Assembly: GCF_020523965.1 (NCBI RefSeq)
Contig: NZ_JAJAPX010000001.1
Coordinates: 434,001-498,000, forward strand
DNA: 64,000 nt
Direction: 5' to 3'
Source: Neotamlana sargassicola
GTDB taxonomy: Bacteria; Bacteroidota; Bacteroidia; Flavobacteriales; Flavobacteriaceae
The notes beneath the pieces were generated by a model. That model saw only the letters and a program-made list of their open reading frames with translations, was not told where the DNA came from and searched no databases. This document shows, in pieces, positions 26,002 through 34,467 of this stretch. Both the position numbers and the translations under genes were made by a program. Within the stretch, counting starts at the first letter, position 1, and each line of letters begins with the position of its first letter.

Positions 26002-26579
26002 TGAAACAATTTGCCTACCTATTAATAATTATTATTTGCTTTTCTTGCAGCGAAGATTACAAACCAAAACCAAAGGCAGAATTGCGTTTAGAATACCCGG
26101 AACCTCAATACATTACCGATAGTTTAAATCTGCCATTCACGTTCGATAAAAATCTTTTAGCCGAAAAAACAACGCTAAAACCAATACAATCTACAACCAA
26201 AAGTTATGGCGTTAATTTAGAATATCCAGCATTAAAAGGCACCATTTTTATTACCTACAAAGCCATAGAAAACAATACTAAGAACTTAAACGACTTTTTA
26301 AAAGATGCTCAAAAATTTACTTTAGAGCACACCCAAAAAGCGGACGAAATTCCTGCTTATCCCTACGAAAACAATAAAAGAAAAGTTTACGGAATGCTAT
26401 CGGAAGTTAAAGGCAACGTTGCTTCTCCAGCACAATTTTACGTTACCGATAGTACAAACCACTTTTTAACCGGATCTATTTATTTTTATGCGAAACCAAA
26501 TTACGACTCCATTTATCCGGCAGCTCAATATTTACAAAATGATATTAAGCGCATCATGGAATCGTTACAATGGAAATAA
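26001..26579 (+). CDS. gldD: Gliding motility lipoprotein GldD
   Basis: The 192-residue protein has a lipoprotein signal peptide with the lipobox ending FSC (cysteine at residue 16) and the family signature PKAELRLEYPEPQY just after it. GldD is an essential gliding/T9SS lipoprotein in F. johnsoniae with no known enzymatic activity. The gene overlaps gldE by one base and ends at a terminator, closing the mutY-ssb-gldE-gldD cluster. Its presence, with the T9SS cargo elsewhere in the window, supports a gliding or T9SS-dependent lifestyle. Confidence 0.93.
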   Translation: MKQFAYLLIIIICFSCSEDYKPKPKAELRLEYPEPQYITDSLNLPFTFDKNLLAEKTTLKPIQSTTKSYGVNLEYPALKGTIFITYKAIENNTKNLNDFLKDAQKFTLEHTQKADEIPAYPYENNKRKVYGMLSEVKGNVASPAQFYVTDSTNHFLTGSIYFYAKPNYDSIYPAAQYLQNDIKRIMESLQWK

Positions 26580-26616
26580 AAAAACGCAACCCAAAATTAA
26601 TCGAGCTGCGTTTTTT
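26580..26616. terminator. Terminator between gldD and the convergent DUF2383 gene
   Basis: AAAAACGCA and TGCGTTTTT enclose an 18-nt loop, with A and T runs on both sides. It can serve both strands. Confidence 0.8.
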
Positions 26617-26641
26617 CAAACTAACTAACCAACCAAATAGT

Positions 26642-27091
26642 TTATGAAACTAATTGTTCTTTTAACTTTTCACTATTTATTGCTGCCTGTATCGCATTTT
26701 TTTGACTAACCAACATCGCATCAATGCTTGGTGGCAACATTCTATCTTTTAAAATATCGTTATATTCTTTTAAACTAGCTTCTTCGCCGCGAATAGCCTC
26801 TTCTAAAATAGCTTCAGCATCGTTACTCGCAAATAAGGATTTTAAACTCATCCAATTGCGGTGCACCGTTCCTGTAAAACTACCAGATTCTTTTGGCTCT
26901 TCACCATAGGTTAAAATCTCGGTGCGAATTTGTTTTGCAAAATCGCTACGTTCGGTAGCTCGACGTCTGAAAAATATTTTCAAATTGGTATCATCAACAT
27001 GATTTGCGGCATTTAAATAACCTTTTTCGGCATCGTAATTTTTTACTAAAAGTTCGTTTAATTTGTTCGAAATTTCTTCTGTGTACTTCAT
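26642..27091 (-). CDS. DUF2383 / PA2169-type four-helix-bundle protein (copy 1)
   Basis: The 149-residue, all-helical, soluble protein has the family features: a start KYTEEISNKLNELLVKNYDAEKGY, then FFRRRATERSDFAKQI, and a third helix with AILEEAIRGEEASLKEYNDIL. This is a ferritin-like four-helix bundle of unknown function, often stress-induced in other bacteria. Three further paralogues lie at 29736, 30373 and 31088. A possible metal site made of Glu/His residues is incomplete here, so metal binding is only a possibility. Confidence 0.78.
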   Translation of the reverse strand: MKYTEEISNKLNELLVKNYDAEKGYLNAANHVDDTNLKIFFRRRATERSDFAKQIRTEILTYGEEPKESGSFTGTVHRNWMSLKSLFASNDAEAILEEAIRGEEASLKEYNDILKDRMLPPSIDAMLVSQKNAIQAAINSEKLKEQLVS

Positions 27092-27335
27092 AATTCTAAT
27101 TCTTCATTTAAATTTCTTGCGTTTCATTTTCAAAAAAATCTTTCGATTCTTTAGTTCATGCAATCAATATTAAACACAATTAAATATTAATTACATCCTG
27201 AGCTTTTATTTATAAAACCATAGGCTTTTGTTTTAAACTCATAGTAAAGATACTTAATAAGCAAGGCCATGTCAAGGTATTTAACAAGGTTTATAATATC
27301 TTTAAGAGCACATTAACAACTTAAACCGAAAACAT

Positions 27336-27343
27336 TAAATTTG
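27336..27343 (+). promoter_or_regulatory. -7 element of the lactonase-like gene
   Basis: TAAATTTG lies 16 bp before the ATG at 27359. It includes the TTG at 27341, which is another possible start; the overlap argues for the ATG. Confidence 0.4.
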
Positions 27344-27358
27344 AAAAAACCCGTATTT

Positions 27359-28456
27359 ATGAAACCTATTTGGCTGTATTTTTTAATTGTAATTCTTTAC
27401 TCTTGTAAAACTACATCAACAACTATTAATGCAGAAAAATCGACCATTCCATTGTATGTTGGCACATTTACAACTAAAGATAGTAAGGGGATTTACCATT
27501 TTTTATTCAACACCAAAACAGGAGCATTAACAAACCAAAAGTTGGCAGCCGAAACAAGTAGCCCAAATTATATGGTGTATTCTAAAAACAGAAAACATTT
27601 GTATACAGCTAATAGGTCAGGCAATCCAGACCAACCCGATTTTATTTCTGCTTTTAATGTAAACAAAAACGGCACACTTACTTTAATTAACACTCAAAAT
27701 AGCCAAGGGAAATCGCCTTGTCACGTTACTATAAACGAAGAAGGCACATTAATTTCTAACACCAATTATAACGGTGGTACGGTATCATTATATCAAATAA
27801 ATAAAGATGGAGGCTTAACTAAAGCTAAACAAGTATTTAATCATAACGCCAAAAACCAAACATCGCATGCCCACTCCTCCCAATTTTATAAAAATGAGTT
27901 GTTTGTGGCAGATTTAGGAAGGAATGCCATTTATCAATACGTTTTAAATGAAGGTGAATATAAATTACAATCTGAAGCCATTGTGAATGCAGTTGGCAAT
28001 CCAGGTCCTAGACACTTTACCATATCGCAAAACGGAACATTTATATACGTAATTAACGAATACGAAAACTCAATTACCAGTATAAAAAGAGATGATTCAA
28101 ATTTTAAAACGATAGATTTAGACACTACATTAATGAGTAACACAACTGAAGAAAACTTTAGCGCCGACATTCATCTATCTAAAAACCAGAAATATTTATA
28201 CGTTACAAATCGCGGAGAAAACACCGTTGCGGTATTTAATCGCAATACAGAAACTGGAACAATAGAAAAAATTCAGAACATTTCGGTTGAAGGGGATTGG
28301 CCGCGAAATTTCACTATAGACCCAACCGGAACATTTTTACTTGTGGCCAACCGCCGTAGTAATAACATTTCGGTTTTTAAAATAAACCAAAACAATGGCC
28401 AACTATCCTTTTTACATGACGTAAAAACACCATCGCCGGTTTTCCTATTATTTTAG
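27359..28456 (+). CDS. Lactonase-family beta-propeller lipoprotein (6-phosphogluconolactonase-like)
   Basis: From the ATG at 27359 the protein is 365 residues and starts with a lipoprotein signal peptide (lipobox LYSC). The rest is a seven-bladed propeller of the Pgl/YbhE lactonase type (PF10282), with YVGTFT at the start, SPNYMVYS, YLYVTNRGENTVAVF and NFTIDPTGTFLLVANR. Family members hydrolyse lactones such as 6-phosphogluconolactone in the cytosol. This one is predicted to be a membrane lipoprotein outside the cytoplasm, so a different lactone is likely. It is monocistronic, upstream of rpsP. Confidence 0.82.
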   Translation: MKPIWLYFLIVILYSCKTTSTTINAEKSTIPLYVGTFTTKDSKGIYHFLFNTKTGALTNQKLAAETSSPNYMVYSKNRKHLYTANRSGNPDQPDFISAFNVNKNGTLTLINTQNSQGKSPCHVTINEEGTLISNTNYNGGTVSLYQINKDGGLTKAKQVFNHNAKNQTSHAHSSQFYKNELFVADLGRNAIYQYVLNEGEYKLQSEAIVNAVGNPGPRHFTISQNGTFIYVINEYENSITSIKRDDSNFKTIDLDTTLMSNTTEENFSADIHLSKNQKYLYVTNRGENTVAVFNRNTETGTIEKIQNISVEGDWPRNFTIDPTGTFLLVANRRSNNISVFKINQNNGQLSFLHDVKTPSPVFLLF

Positions 28457-28463
28457 TTAAATG

Positions 28464-28494
28464 CTTGAAAATTAAAAATATTAGAGTATATTTG
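28464..28494 (+). promoter_or_regulatory. Promoter of rpsP
   Basis: TTG of CTTG (28464-28467) and TATATTTG (28487-28494) are separated by 19 bp, matching the Flavobacterium consensus. It gives a leader of about 45 nt. Confidence 0.7.
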
Positions 28495-28512
28495 CGCCCT
28501 CATTAATAACCC

Positions 28513-28527
28513 GAGGTCGAGAACCTC
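28513..28527 (+). promoter_or_regulatory. Small hairpin in the rpsP leader
   Basis: GAGGT and ACCTC flank CGAGA, 15 bp before the rpsP ATG and just after the predicted transcription start. A short leader stem in front of a ribosomal protein gene could be an autogenous control site; only the hairpin itself is seen. Confidence 0.4.
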
Positions 28528-28542
28528 AATTAATTAATTATT

Positions 28543-29055
28543 ATGCCTGTAAAAATTAGATTACAAAGACACGGTAAAAAAGGAAAACCTTATTACTGGA
28601 TTGTTGCTGCCGATGCACGCGCAAAAAGAGATGGTAAATACCTAGAAAAATTAGGTGCTTACAACCCAAACACAAACCCTGCAACTGTAGAGTTAGATGT
28701 TGATGGTGCTGTAAAGTGGTTACAAAACGGTGCACAACCAACCGATACTGCTAAAGCTATTTTATCTTATAAAGGAGCTTTACTTAAAAAGCATTTAGCT
28801 GGTGGTGTTGCAAAAGGTGCCTTAACCGAAGAGCAAGCTGAAGAAAAATTCAACGCTTGGCTACAAGAAAAAGAAGCTAAAGTACAAGCTAAAGCCGATG
28901 GTTTAAGCGAAGCTGAAGCTAAAGCTAAAGCTGAAGCTCTTGCTGCAGAAAAAGCTGTAAACGAAGCTAGAATTGCTGCCGCTGCTCCTGTTGTTGAAGA
29001 AGCAACTGAAGAAAGTACAGAGGTTGAAGCTGAAGCTAGCAACGAAGAAGAATAA
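28543..29055 (+). CDS. rpsP: 30S ribosomal protein bS16
   Basis: The first 80 residues are the classic bS16 core ([19 protein letters not shown], then [15 protein letters not shown] and [17 protein letters not shown]). The remaining 90 residues form an Ala/Glu/Lys-rich helical extension ([17 protein letters not shown]) with an acidic end. Bacteroidota bS16 proteins are typically 160-190 residues because of this tail. The protein is needed for 30S assembly. It is followed by a terminator, and rimM (16S rRNA maturation) comes next on the same strand, as in the usual rpsP-rimM pairing. Confidence 0.97.
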   Translation: MPVKIRLQRHGKKGKPYYWIVAADARAKRDGKYLEKLGAYNPNTNPATVELDVDGAVKWLQNGAQPTDTAKAILSYKGALLKKHLAGGVAKGALTEEQAEEKFNAWLQEKEAKVQAKADGLSEAEAKAKAEALAAEKAVNEARIAAAAPVVEEATEESTEVEAEASNEEE

Positions 29056-29080
29056 AAAACATTAATTTTTTTATACTTTT

Positions 29081-29111
29081 AAACTCCGGTACGTTGTATC
29101 GGAGTTTTTTT
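29081..29111 (+). terminator. Terminator after rpsP
   Basis: The stem AACTCCG/CGGAGTT is followed by a T-run. It lies about 25 bp after the rpsP stop and separates it from rimM. Confidence 0.75.
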
Positions 29112-29131
29112 ATTCCGACGAAAGTGGGAAT
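29112..29131. repeat. Short ATTCC-type palindrome
   Basis: ATTCCGAC and GTGGGAAT pair across a GAAA loop, with one mismatch. It belongs to the group of short TTCCG/CGGAA palindromes seen elsewhere in the window. Confidence 0.5.
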
Positions 29132-29163
29132 TTAAACTAATAATAAATTTCTCAAAAAAAAAG

Positions 29164-29183
29164 ATTTCCGCATGGGCGGAAAT
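29164..29183. repeat. Short ATTTCCGC palindrome
   Basis: A perfect 8-bp stem (ATTTCCGC/GCGGAAAT) with an ATGG loop lies 21 bp before rimM. It could lie in the rimM leader or be a mobile miniature palindrome. Confidence 0.55.
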
Positions 29184-29203
29184 AGAAAAAGAAGACCTTT
29201 TTT

Positions 29204-29728
29204 ATGAAAAAAGAAGATTGTTTCTACTTAGGAAAAATTGTTAAAAAATACAGTTTTAAAGGCGAAGTTTTAGCTAAACTTGATACCGACGAACCAGACA
29301 TTTATGAAAACTTAGATGCTGTATTTCTAGAACTGAAAAACAACTTAATTCCATTTTTTGTAGAACATTCGCAATTACACAAAACAGAACTGCTTCGTTT
29401 AAAATTTGAAGATGTAAATTCTGAAGCTGACGCCGATTCAATTTTAAAATGCGACTTATATCTACCTTTAGATTTACTTCCTAAATTAGACGATGACAAA
29501 TTTTATTTTCATGAAATTATTGGCTTTACTGTAACCGATAAAAACTTTGGTGAAGTAGGAATTATTAAAGCCGTAAACGACTCTACAGCGCAATCGCTTT
29601 TTGAAATTGACAGAAACGGCAAAGAAATTTTAATCCCAATGAACGACGAGTTTATTGTAAAAGTTGATAAAAAACAAAAAACCATCGAAGTAAACACTCC
29701 CGATGGTTTAATAGATTTGTATTTGTAA
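29204..29728 (+). CDS. rimM: Ribosome maturation factor RimM
   Basis: The 174-residue protein has the RimM N-terminal domain (YLGKIVKKYSFKGEVLAKLD at residues 7-26) and the C-terminal PRC-like beta-barrel (FYFHEIIGFTVTD and DELI-type motif IPMNDEFIVKVD). RimM binds ribosomal protein uS19 and helps to fold the 16S rRNA 3' domain. It follows rpsP, though separated by a terminator and two short palindromes, so it may be partly under its own control. Confidence 0.94.
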   Translation: MKKEDCFYLGKIVKKYSFKGEVLAKLDTDEPDIYENLDAVFLELKNNLIPFFVEHSQLHKTELLRLKFEDVNSEADADSILKCDLYLPLDLLPKLDDDKFYFHEIIGFTVTDKNFGEVGIIKAVNDSTAQSLFEIDRNGKEILIPMNDEFIVKVDKKQKTIEVNTPDGLIDLYL

Positions 29729-29735
29729 GTACAGT

Positions 29736-30209
29736 TTATACTGCAACTTTATTTCTTGAGCAAGAATCTTTATACACATTAATAGCGTAAAGCGTCATTA
29801 CTAAATTTTCTTTTTGTTTTTTTAACGTTGACTCTAATTTTTCGTTGTAGTCAAACTTATTAATAACAGTTTGATATCTTTCAATATCCATCATTTGGAT
29901 TTTACCTATTTCTGAGAAAATAAAAACCTCGTCGCTTGATGATTTAATATTTTTAAGTATTTCATTCAACCCGTAGCCTATCATTAACGGTGTGGTAACT
30001 TCAGGATATTCTGGTACTCCCCCTTGGTCTCGAATAGCAGCATCTAACTTTTTTATAAATTGACCACGGTCGTGCCCGAGTAATCTTAAAAATTTAGCAA
30101 CCGATTCGCTTTCAATAGCATCAGCCGTATTTAAAAACGCCTTTTCGGTATTAAAATTTAGACTTAGTAATTTATTAAGATACGCTGTAATTTCTAGAGA
30201 TTTCTTCAT
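29736..30209 (-). CDS. DUF2383-like four-helix-bundle protein (copy 2)
   Basis: From the ATG at 30209 the protein is 157 residues (MKKSLEITAYLNKLLSLNFNTEKAF). It has no signal peptide and is predicted to be all helical. The framework LNKLLSLNFNTEKAFLNTADAIES, FLRLLGHDRGQFIKKLDAAI and RDQGGVPEYP closely parallels the neighbour at 30373-30834, which points to a local tandem duplication. It is more distant from the copies at 26642 and 31088. Function unknown. It is convergent with rimM (7-bp gap). Confidence 0.68.
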   Translation of the reverse strand: MKKSLEITAYLNKLLSLNFNTEKAFLNTADAIESESVAKFLRLLGHDRGQFIKKLDAAIRDQGGVPEYPEVTTPLMIGYGLNEILKNIKSSSDEVFIFSEIGKIQMMDIERYQTVINKFDYNEKLESTLKKQKENLVMTLYAINVYKDSCSRNKVAV

Positions 30210-30372
30210 ATTAAGTAGGTTTAAGTTCGAAAAAAAGATTAACAAATTAGATTTGGTACTAGCTAAAGTAATAATCTAAACCAATTTTCAACTAAACCGA
30301 CTAAAATATTCGACAAAAAAACTCTTTAAAACGCTAAAAAAATCGATGAAATGCATTTTTTAGCATAATTTT

Positions 30373-30834
30373 TTATGAAACGGCAAATTGTCTAGCGAAT
30401 AAATCCTTGTGAACTTCAATACCATATAATGAATTAACAATAGTATTTTTTTGATTTTTAAGTGCCTTTTCTAATTGCTCCGGAAAATCCACATTATTAA
30501 GTACTTTTTGATATTTCTCAATATCTACAACTTGCATTCTACCAATTTCGGTTAAAATTTTAAGCTTATTTCGTTTGGATATAATTTGTCTTAATTTGTT
30601 TTTATTTAGGCTGGGTATAATGTTGTCTGGATAAGTTGGTACACCGCCTTTTTGTCTAATAGCCGAATCTAAGGCTTTTATAAATTGCTTTCGTTCGTAA
30701 CCAGAAACACGTAAAAAGTTTTTTATTACAGTGCTGTCAACAATATCTATTACATCTAAAAAAGCTTTTTCTGCCTTGCAGTTTAAGGTAAGTAAACGGT
30801 TTAATTGCTTATTAATTAATTCTGTATTTTTCAT
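30373..30834 (-). CDS. DUF2383-like four-helix-bundle protein (copy 3)
   Basis: Starting at the ATG at 30834 (MKNTELINKQLNRLLTLNCK) the protein is 153 residues. It aligns along its length with copy 2: LNRLLTLNCKAEKAFLDVID, FLRVSGYERKQFIKALDSAI, RQKGGVPTYP, then a C-terminal part with LKNQKNTIVNSLYGIEVHKD. Both keep the motif ...KNQ/KKQKEN...YAIxVxKD. Gene order copy 3 then copy 2 on the same strand suggests duplication in tandem. No signal peptide. Function unknown. Confidence 0.66.
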   Translation of the reverse strand: MKNTELINKQLNRLLTLNCKAEKAFLDVIDIVDSTVIKNFLRVSGYERKQFIKALDSAIRQKGGVPTYPDNIIPSLNKNKLRQIISKRNKLKILTEIGRMQVVDIEKYQKVLNNVDFPEQLEKALKNQKNTIVNSLYGIEVHKDLFARQFAVS

Positions 30835-30867
30835 ACGACCTAGTTGATATTTAAAATGCCAAGGCAT

Positions 30868-31087
30868 TTTTGGTTATTTTTTAATAATTAGGAGAATTCT
30901 AAGTTAAGAAAAAACGCTATAAACTAATAGTGATAAAAAATATTTCACAATAATTAATTTATCTCATTGTTTTCGTCTTGAAATTAAAATATATGTCATA
31001 TATAAAGCTTAATTTTATTAAATGTTCAAGGTTTTATACTTTCATTTAGCTTATTTATAGAATAATATAGCCGCTTTGAAATACATT
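30868..31087. other. AT-rich intergenic region
   Basis: No hairpin, promoter consensus or small ORF stands out between the second and third minus-strand bundle genes; the sequence is very AT-rich. Confidence 0.4.
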
Positions 31088-31537
31088 TTAGGCAACAATA
31101 GCATATTCGCGTTTAAAAACACGCAACGTGTCTTGTATACTATCGCGCTGTTTCACCAACGTTTTACATACTTTTAACGGCAAGTGAGGCTGCATTAATA
31201 CTTCGTTATACTTATTTACACTTGCTTGTTTTAACATAAAGATTTCATCAATTAACTTACTTTCATTTTCAACATCTAACAAACCTTTAAACTTAGTTTT
31301 TAACTTATAAAAGTTTTTACTTAAGGCTCCAACACGCTCAGGAGTTTCACCTAAAGATTCAATTTCTTTATTAATAAGTTTACTAAACTCATTTCGTTCT
31401 ATTGCACTTTCTCTAAAAAACCTGCGCAACGTATCATCCTTCACCTCATCTACAATCTCATCGTAAACCTTTTCTACTTCAAAATTTACTAACAATAAAT
31501 CATTAAGTTGTCCCAATATTTTTTTCACGTATCTCAT
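31088..31537 (-). CDS. DUF2383-type four-helix-bundle protein (copy 4)
   Basis: The 149-residue helical protein resembles copy 1 at 26642 in length and plan: KILGQLNDLLLVNFEVEKVY, DDTLRRFFRESAIERNEFSKLI and ASVNKYNEVLMQPHLPLKVC. The arrangement of paired helices ending in DSIQDTLRVFKREYAIVA is the same. Placing all four in one family is an inference from shared plan and length, stronger for copies 1 and 4 and for 2 and 3 than between these pairs. Function unknown. Confidence 0.66.
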   Translation of the reverse strand: MRYVKKILGQLNDLLLVNFEVEKVYDEIVDEVKDDTLRRFFRESAIERNEFSKLINKEIESLGETPERVGALSKNFYKLKTKFKGLLDVENESKLIDEIFMLKQASVNKYNEVLMQPHLPLKVCKTLVKQRDSIQDTLRVFKREYAIVA

Positions 31538-31665
31538 AGCTTATAACTTTATTTTAGTTTGCAGTATGTTTAAATTTATATACGCTTGTATAACTGTATT
31601 TGGATTACCTAATTATATTTTTTAACATTTTTTTACTTTTTTAACTTAATTTTACAAAAAAAACA

Positions 31666-32382
31666 ATGGCCAACACTCCTTTTGTATTTAAACAATTTAC
31701 TGTTAATCAAGATAAAAGCGCAATGAAAATAGGAACAGATGCGGTTTTACTCGGTGCTTGGGCTTCCATTAAAAATCAACCGTTTTCAATTTTAGACATT
31801 GGAGCTGGAACCGGTATTTTAGCTTTAATTTTAGCGCAACGATGCTTTGCCGAAGTTATTGATGCCCTTGAAATTGATGATGAAGCATACGAAGAATGTG
31901 TTGAAAACTTCGAGCATTCTCCTTGGGGCGATCGTTTATTTTGTTACCATGCCTCTTTAGAAGAGTTTACTAATGAAATTGAAGACGAATATGACTTAAT
32001 TGTTTGCAACCCTCCGTTTTATTCTGATGATTTTAAAACCAATAACCCGTCCCGCGATTTAGCACGTTTTCAAGATGCGATGCCTTTTGAACATCTTTTA
32101 CAAAGTGTCGCTATATTACTTTCTGAAAACGGTATATTCTCGGTTATAATACCAAAAAAGGAAGAAGCGCATTTTATAGAGCTTGCATCAAATTACCAAC
32201 TTTCACCTGTTAGAATATGTCATGTTAAGGGCAATCCGACTTCCGAAATAAAAAGAAGCTTAATAGAATTTTCGTTTACAGAATCAGACATTAAAACCGA
32301 AACTTTAATTATTGAAACCGAAAGACATGTATATACCCCAGAATATATTGCATTAACTAAAGAGTTTTATTTAAAAATGTAA
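31666..32382 (+). CDS. tRNA1(Val) A37 N6-methyltransferase-like protein
   Basis: The 238-residue protein has the SAM-binding motif LDIGAGTGILALILA (about residues 42-56) and the NPPFY motif (in CNPPFYSDDF) of adenine/N6 methyltransferases. The opening FKQFTVNQDKSAMKIGTDAVLLG is diagnostic of the YfiC/TrmN6 family, which methylates A37 of tRNA1(Val). The length is right for this family. It stands on the strand opposite to the bundle genes and probably forms its own unit with the following gcdH-like gene about 95 bp away. Confidence 0.88.
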   Translation: MANTPFVFKQFTVNQDKSAMKIGTDAVLLGAWASIKNQPFSILDIGAGTGILALILAQRCFAEVIDALEIDDEAYEECVENFEHSPWGDRLFCYHASLEEFTNEIEDEYDLIVCNPPFYSDDFKTNNPSRDLARFQDAMPFEHLLQSVAILLSENGIFSVIIPKKEEAHFIELASNYQLSPVRICHVKGNPTSEIKRSLIEFSFTESDIKTETLIIETERHVYTPEYIALTKEFYLKM

Positions 32383-32443
32383 CTCCCCAACAACCAAATT
32401 AAATATTTCACAAAATAAGCCCCTTTCTGTTAAATATTTTAAA

Positions 32444-32451
32444 TAAATTTG
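32444..32451 (+). promoter_or_regulatory. -7 element of the glutaryl-CoA dehydrogenase gene
   Basis: TAAATTTG lies 28 bp before the ATG, with a TTTC around 19 bp upstream as the weak -33 part. Confidence 0.45.
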
Positions 32452-32478
32452 TTAGAAACCTGAATAATTTTAAAAATT

Positions 32479-33657
32479 ATGAAACCAGATTTATTTGAAG
32501 CACCCGACTATTATAACATAGACGAATTACTTACCGAAGAGCATAAACTTGTTAGGCAAGCAGCTCGCGATTGGGTAAAACGCGATGTTTCTCCAATAAT
32601 TGAAGAATATGCACAAAAAGCAGAATTCCCAAGTCAAATAATTTCCGGGTTAGCCGAAATAGGCGCATTTGGTCCATATATCCCTTTGGAATATGGCGGT
32701 GCTGGTTTAGACCAAATTAGCTACGGATTAATTATGCAAGAAATTGAACGTGGCGATTCTGGAGTACGCAGTACAGCATCGGTGCAATCGTCGTTAGTTA
32801 TGTACCCAATCTGGAAATACGGCACCGAAGCGCAACGCCAAAAATATTTACCAAAACTTGCAAGTGGCCAATGGATGGGTTGTTTTGGTTTAACAGAACC
32901 AGACCACGGTAGTAACCCAAGCGGCATGGTAACTAATTTTAAAGACAAAGGCGACCATTATGTATTAAATGGTGCTAAAATGTGGATTAGTAATGCCCCT
33001 TTTGCTCAAATAGCTGTAGTTTGGGCAAAAAATGAAGAAGGCCGAATTTATGGTTTAATTGTAGAACGTGGTATGGATGGATTTTCAACCCCTGAAACAC
33101 ACAATAAATGGTCGTTACGTGCAAGTGCAACTGGCGAATTAATTTTTGATAACGTTAAAGTACCCAAAGAAAATTTACTACCAAATAAATCGGGCTTGGG
33201 CGCACCTCTTGGCTGCTTAGATTCTGCTAGGTATGGCATTGCTTGGGGCGCTATTGGTGCAGCTATGGATTGCTACGACACGGCACTTCGTTACAGTAAA
33301 GAACGCATACAGTTTGGCAAACCTATTGGGCAGTTTCAATTACAACAAAAAAAACTCGCAGAAATGATTACCGAAATTACCAAAGCGCAACTATTAACGT
33401 GGCGCTTAGGTGTTTTACGTAACGAAAATAAAGCAACCTCGGCACAAATATCTATGGCGAAACGAAACAATGTAGATATGGCCATAAAAATTGCGAGAGA
33501 AGCGCGCCAAATGCTAGGAGGTATGGGTATTACGGGTGAATATAGTATTATGCGACACATGATGAATTTAGAAAGTGTAATAACCTACGAAGGCACGCAC
33601 GACATCCATTTACTTATTACAGGCTTAGATATTACCGGCTTTAACGCCTTTAAATAA
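32479..33657 (+). CDS. Acyl-CoA dehydrogenase, glutaryl-CoA dehydrogenase type
   Basis: The 392-residue flavoprotein has the acyl-CoA dehydrogenase fold throughout. The motif CFGLTEPDHGSNPSGM (about 135-150) and WISNAPFAQIAVVWAK bind FAD, and the catalytic base is E371 in ITYEGTHDIH, as in glutaryl-CoA dehydrogenase. The stretch SVQSSLVMYPIWKYGTEAQR is typical of GCDH, which converts glutaryl-CoA to crotonyl-CoA in lysine and tryptophan breakdown. No other lysine-catabolism gene is adjacent. The next genes run the same way but their functions do not obviously connect. Confidence 0.88.
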   Translation: MKPDLFEAPDYYNIDELLTEEHKLVRQAARDWVKRDVSPIIEEYAQKAEFPSQIISGLAEIGAFGPYIPLEYGGAGLDQISYGLIMQEIERGDSGVRSTASVQSSLVMYPIWKYGTEAQRQKYLPKLASGQWMGCFGLTEPDHGSNPSGMVTNFKDKGDHYVLNGAKMWISNAPFAQIAVVWAKNEEGRIYGLIVERGMDGFSTPETHNKWSLRASATGELIFDNVKVPKENLLPNKSGLGAPLGCLDSARYGIAWGAIGAAMDCYDTALRYSKERIQFGKPIGQFQLQQKKLAEMITEITKAQLLTWRLGVLRNENKATSAQISMAKRNNVDMAIKIAREARQMLGGMGITGEYSIMRHMMNLESVITYEGTHDIHLLITGLDITGFNAFK

Positions 33658-33700
33658 AACCTCAATAGCTTTTTACTCGTATGTTTTTAAAAAGCTAAAT

Positions 33701-34429
33701 ATGAAAACAATGATATATCTTTTAACGCTAATGTCGTTTTTAGTCTCGGGTTGTAGTAATACCGATTCAGCTTTAACCGAAAACGATTTTTTTGAAACAT
33801 ATAGCGATACCACAGCCACTCAGAAAAACTATAAAATACTCGCTTTGGGCGATAGCTACACCATTGGAGAAAGCGTTTGTGAAACTTGTAACTTCCCAAC
33901 TCAGCTAAAAGATAGTTTAGAATTTCGTTTTAAAAATAAAAACCAAGTAAAACTAAAAATTGTAGCAACAACCGGTTGGACTACTACCAACTTAATTAAT
34001 GCCATTGATAACGAAAGCTTGAAGAACACATACGATTTAGTAACCTTACTTATTGGTGTAAACAACCAATATCAAGGCAAGCCTTTTTCAATTTACGAAA
34101 ACGAATTTCCGCAGTTAGTAAACACTGCAATAAAGCATGCAAATGGAGATAAATTAAACGTTATTGTGGTTTCTATTCCAGATTATGCGTTTACACCTTT
34201 TGGCGAAGGAAATAAATTAATCTCCGAAGCAATAGATAAATACAACAATTTTGCCAAGCAATATTGTAGTAATAACAACATTACCTATTTAAACATTACC
34301 GACATAACAAGAAAAGGATTAGAAAACCCAGAATTAGTAGCAACCGATAGGCTTCACCCTTCAACCAAAGCCTACACTAAATTTGTAGAACATTTATTAC
34401 CATTAGTTCAAGAAAAACTAAAAGACTAG
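33701..34429 (+). CDS. SGNH/GDSL hydrolase lipoprotein
   Basis: The 242-residue protein begins with a lipoprotein signal peptide; the cysteine of SGC at about residue 18 is the anchor. The catalytic serine sits in ILALGDSYTIGES (block I, GDSY). Other blocks appear as VNNQYQG and the final DRLHPSTKAYTKF containing the Asp and His. Such enzymes are esterases, lipases or deacetylases; the substrate here cannot be told. It lies 44 bp downstream of the acyl-CoA dehydrogenase and 39 bp upstream of a metallophosphoesterase gene, all on one strand. Confidence 0.87.
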   Translation: MKTMIYLLTLMSFLVSGCSNTDSALTENDFFETYSDTTATQKNYKILALGDSYTIGESVCETCNFPTQLKDSLEFRFKNKNQVKLKIVATTGWTTTNLINAIDNESLKNTYDLVTLLIGVNNQYQGKPFSIYENEFPQLVNTAIKHANGDKLNVIVVSIPDYAFTPFGEGNKLISEAIDKYNNFAKQYCSNNNITYLNITDITRKGLENPELVATDRLHPSTKAYTKFVEHLLPLVQEKLKD

Positions 34430-34467
34430 TCACTTTTTTAATACATTTACTGTATAACAAATAACTA

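Noticed and set aside
29680-29715. AACCATCG/CGATGGTT inverted repeat in the end of rimM
   Set aside because: It is inside the coding region, with no T-run, and probably a codon coincidence.
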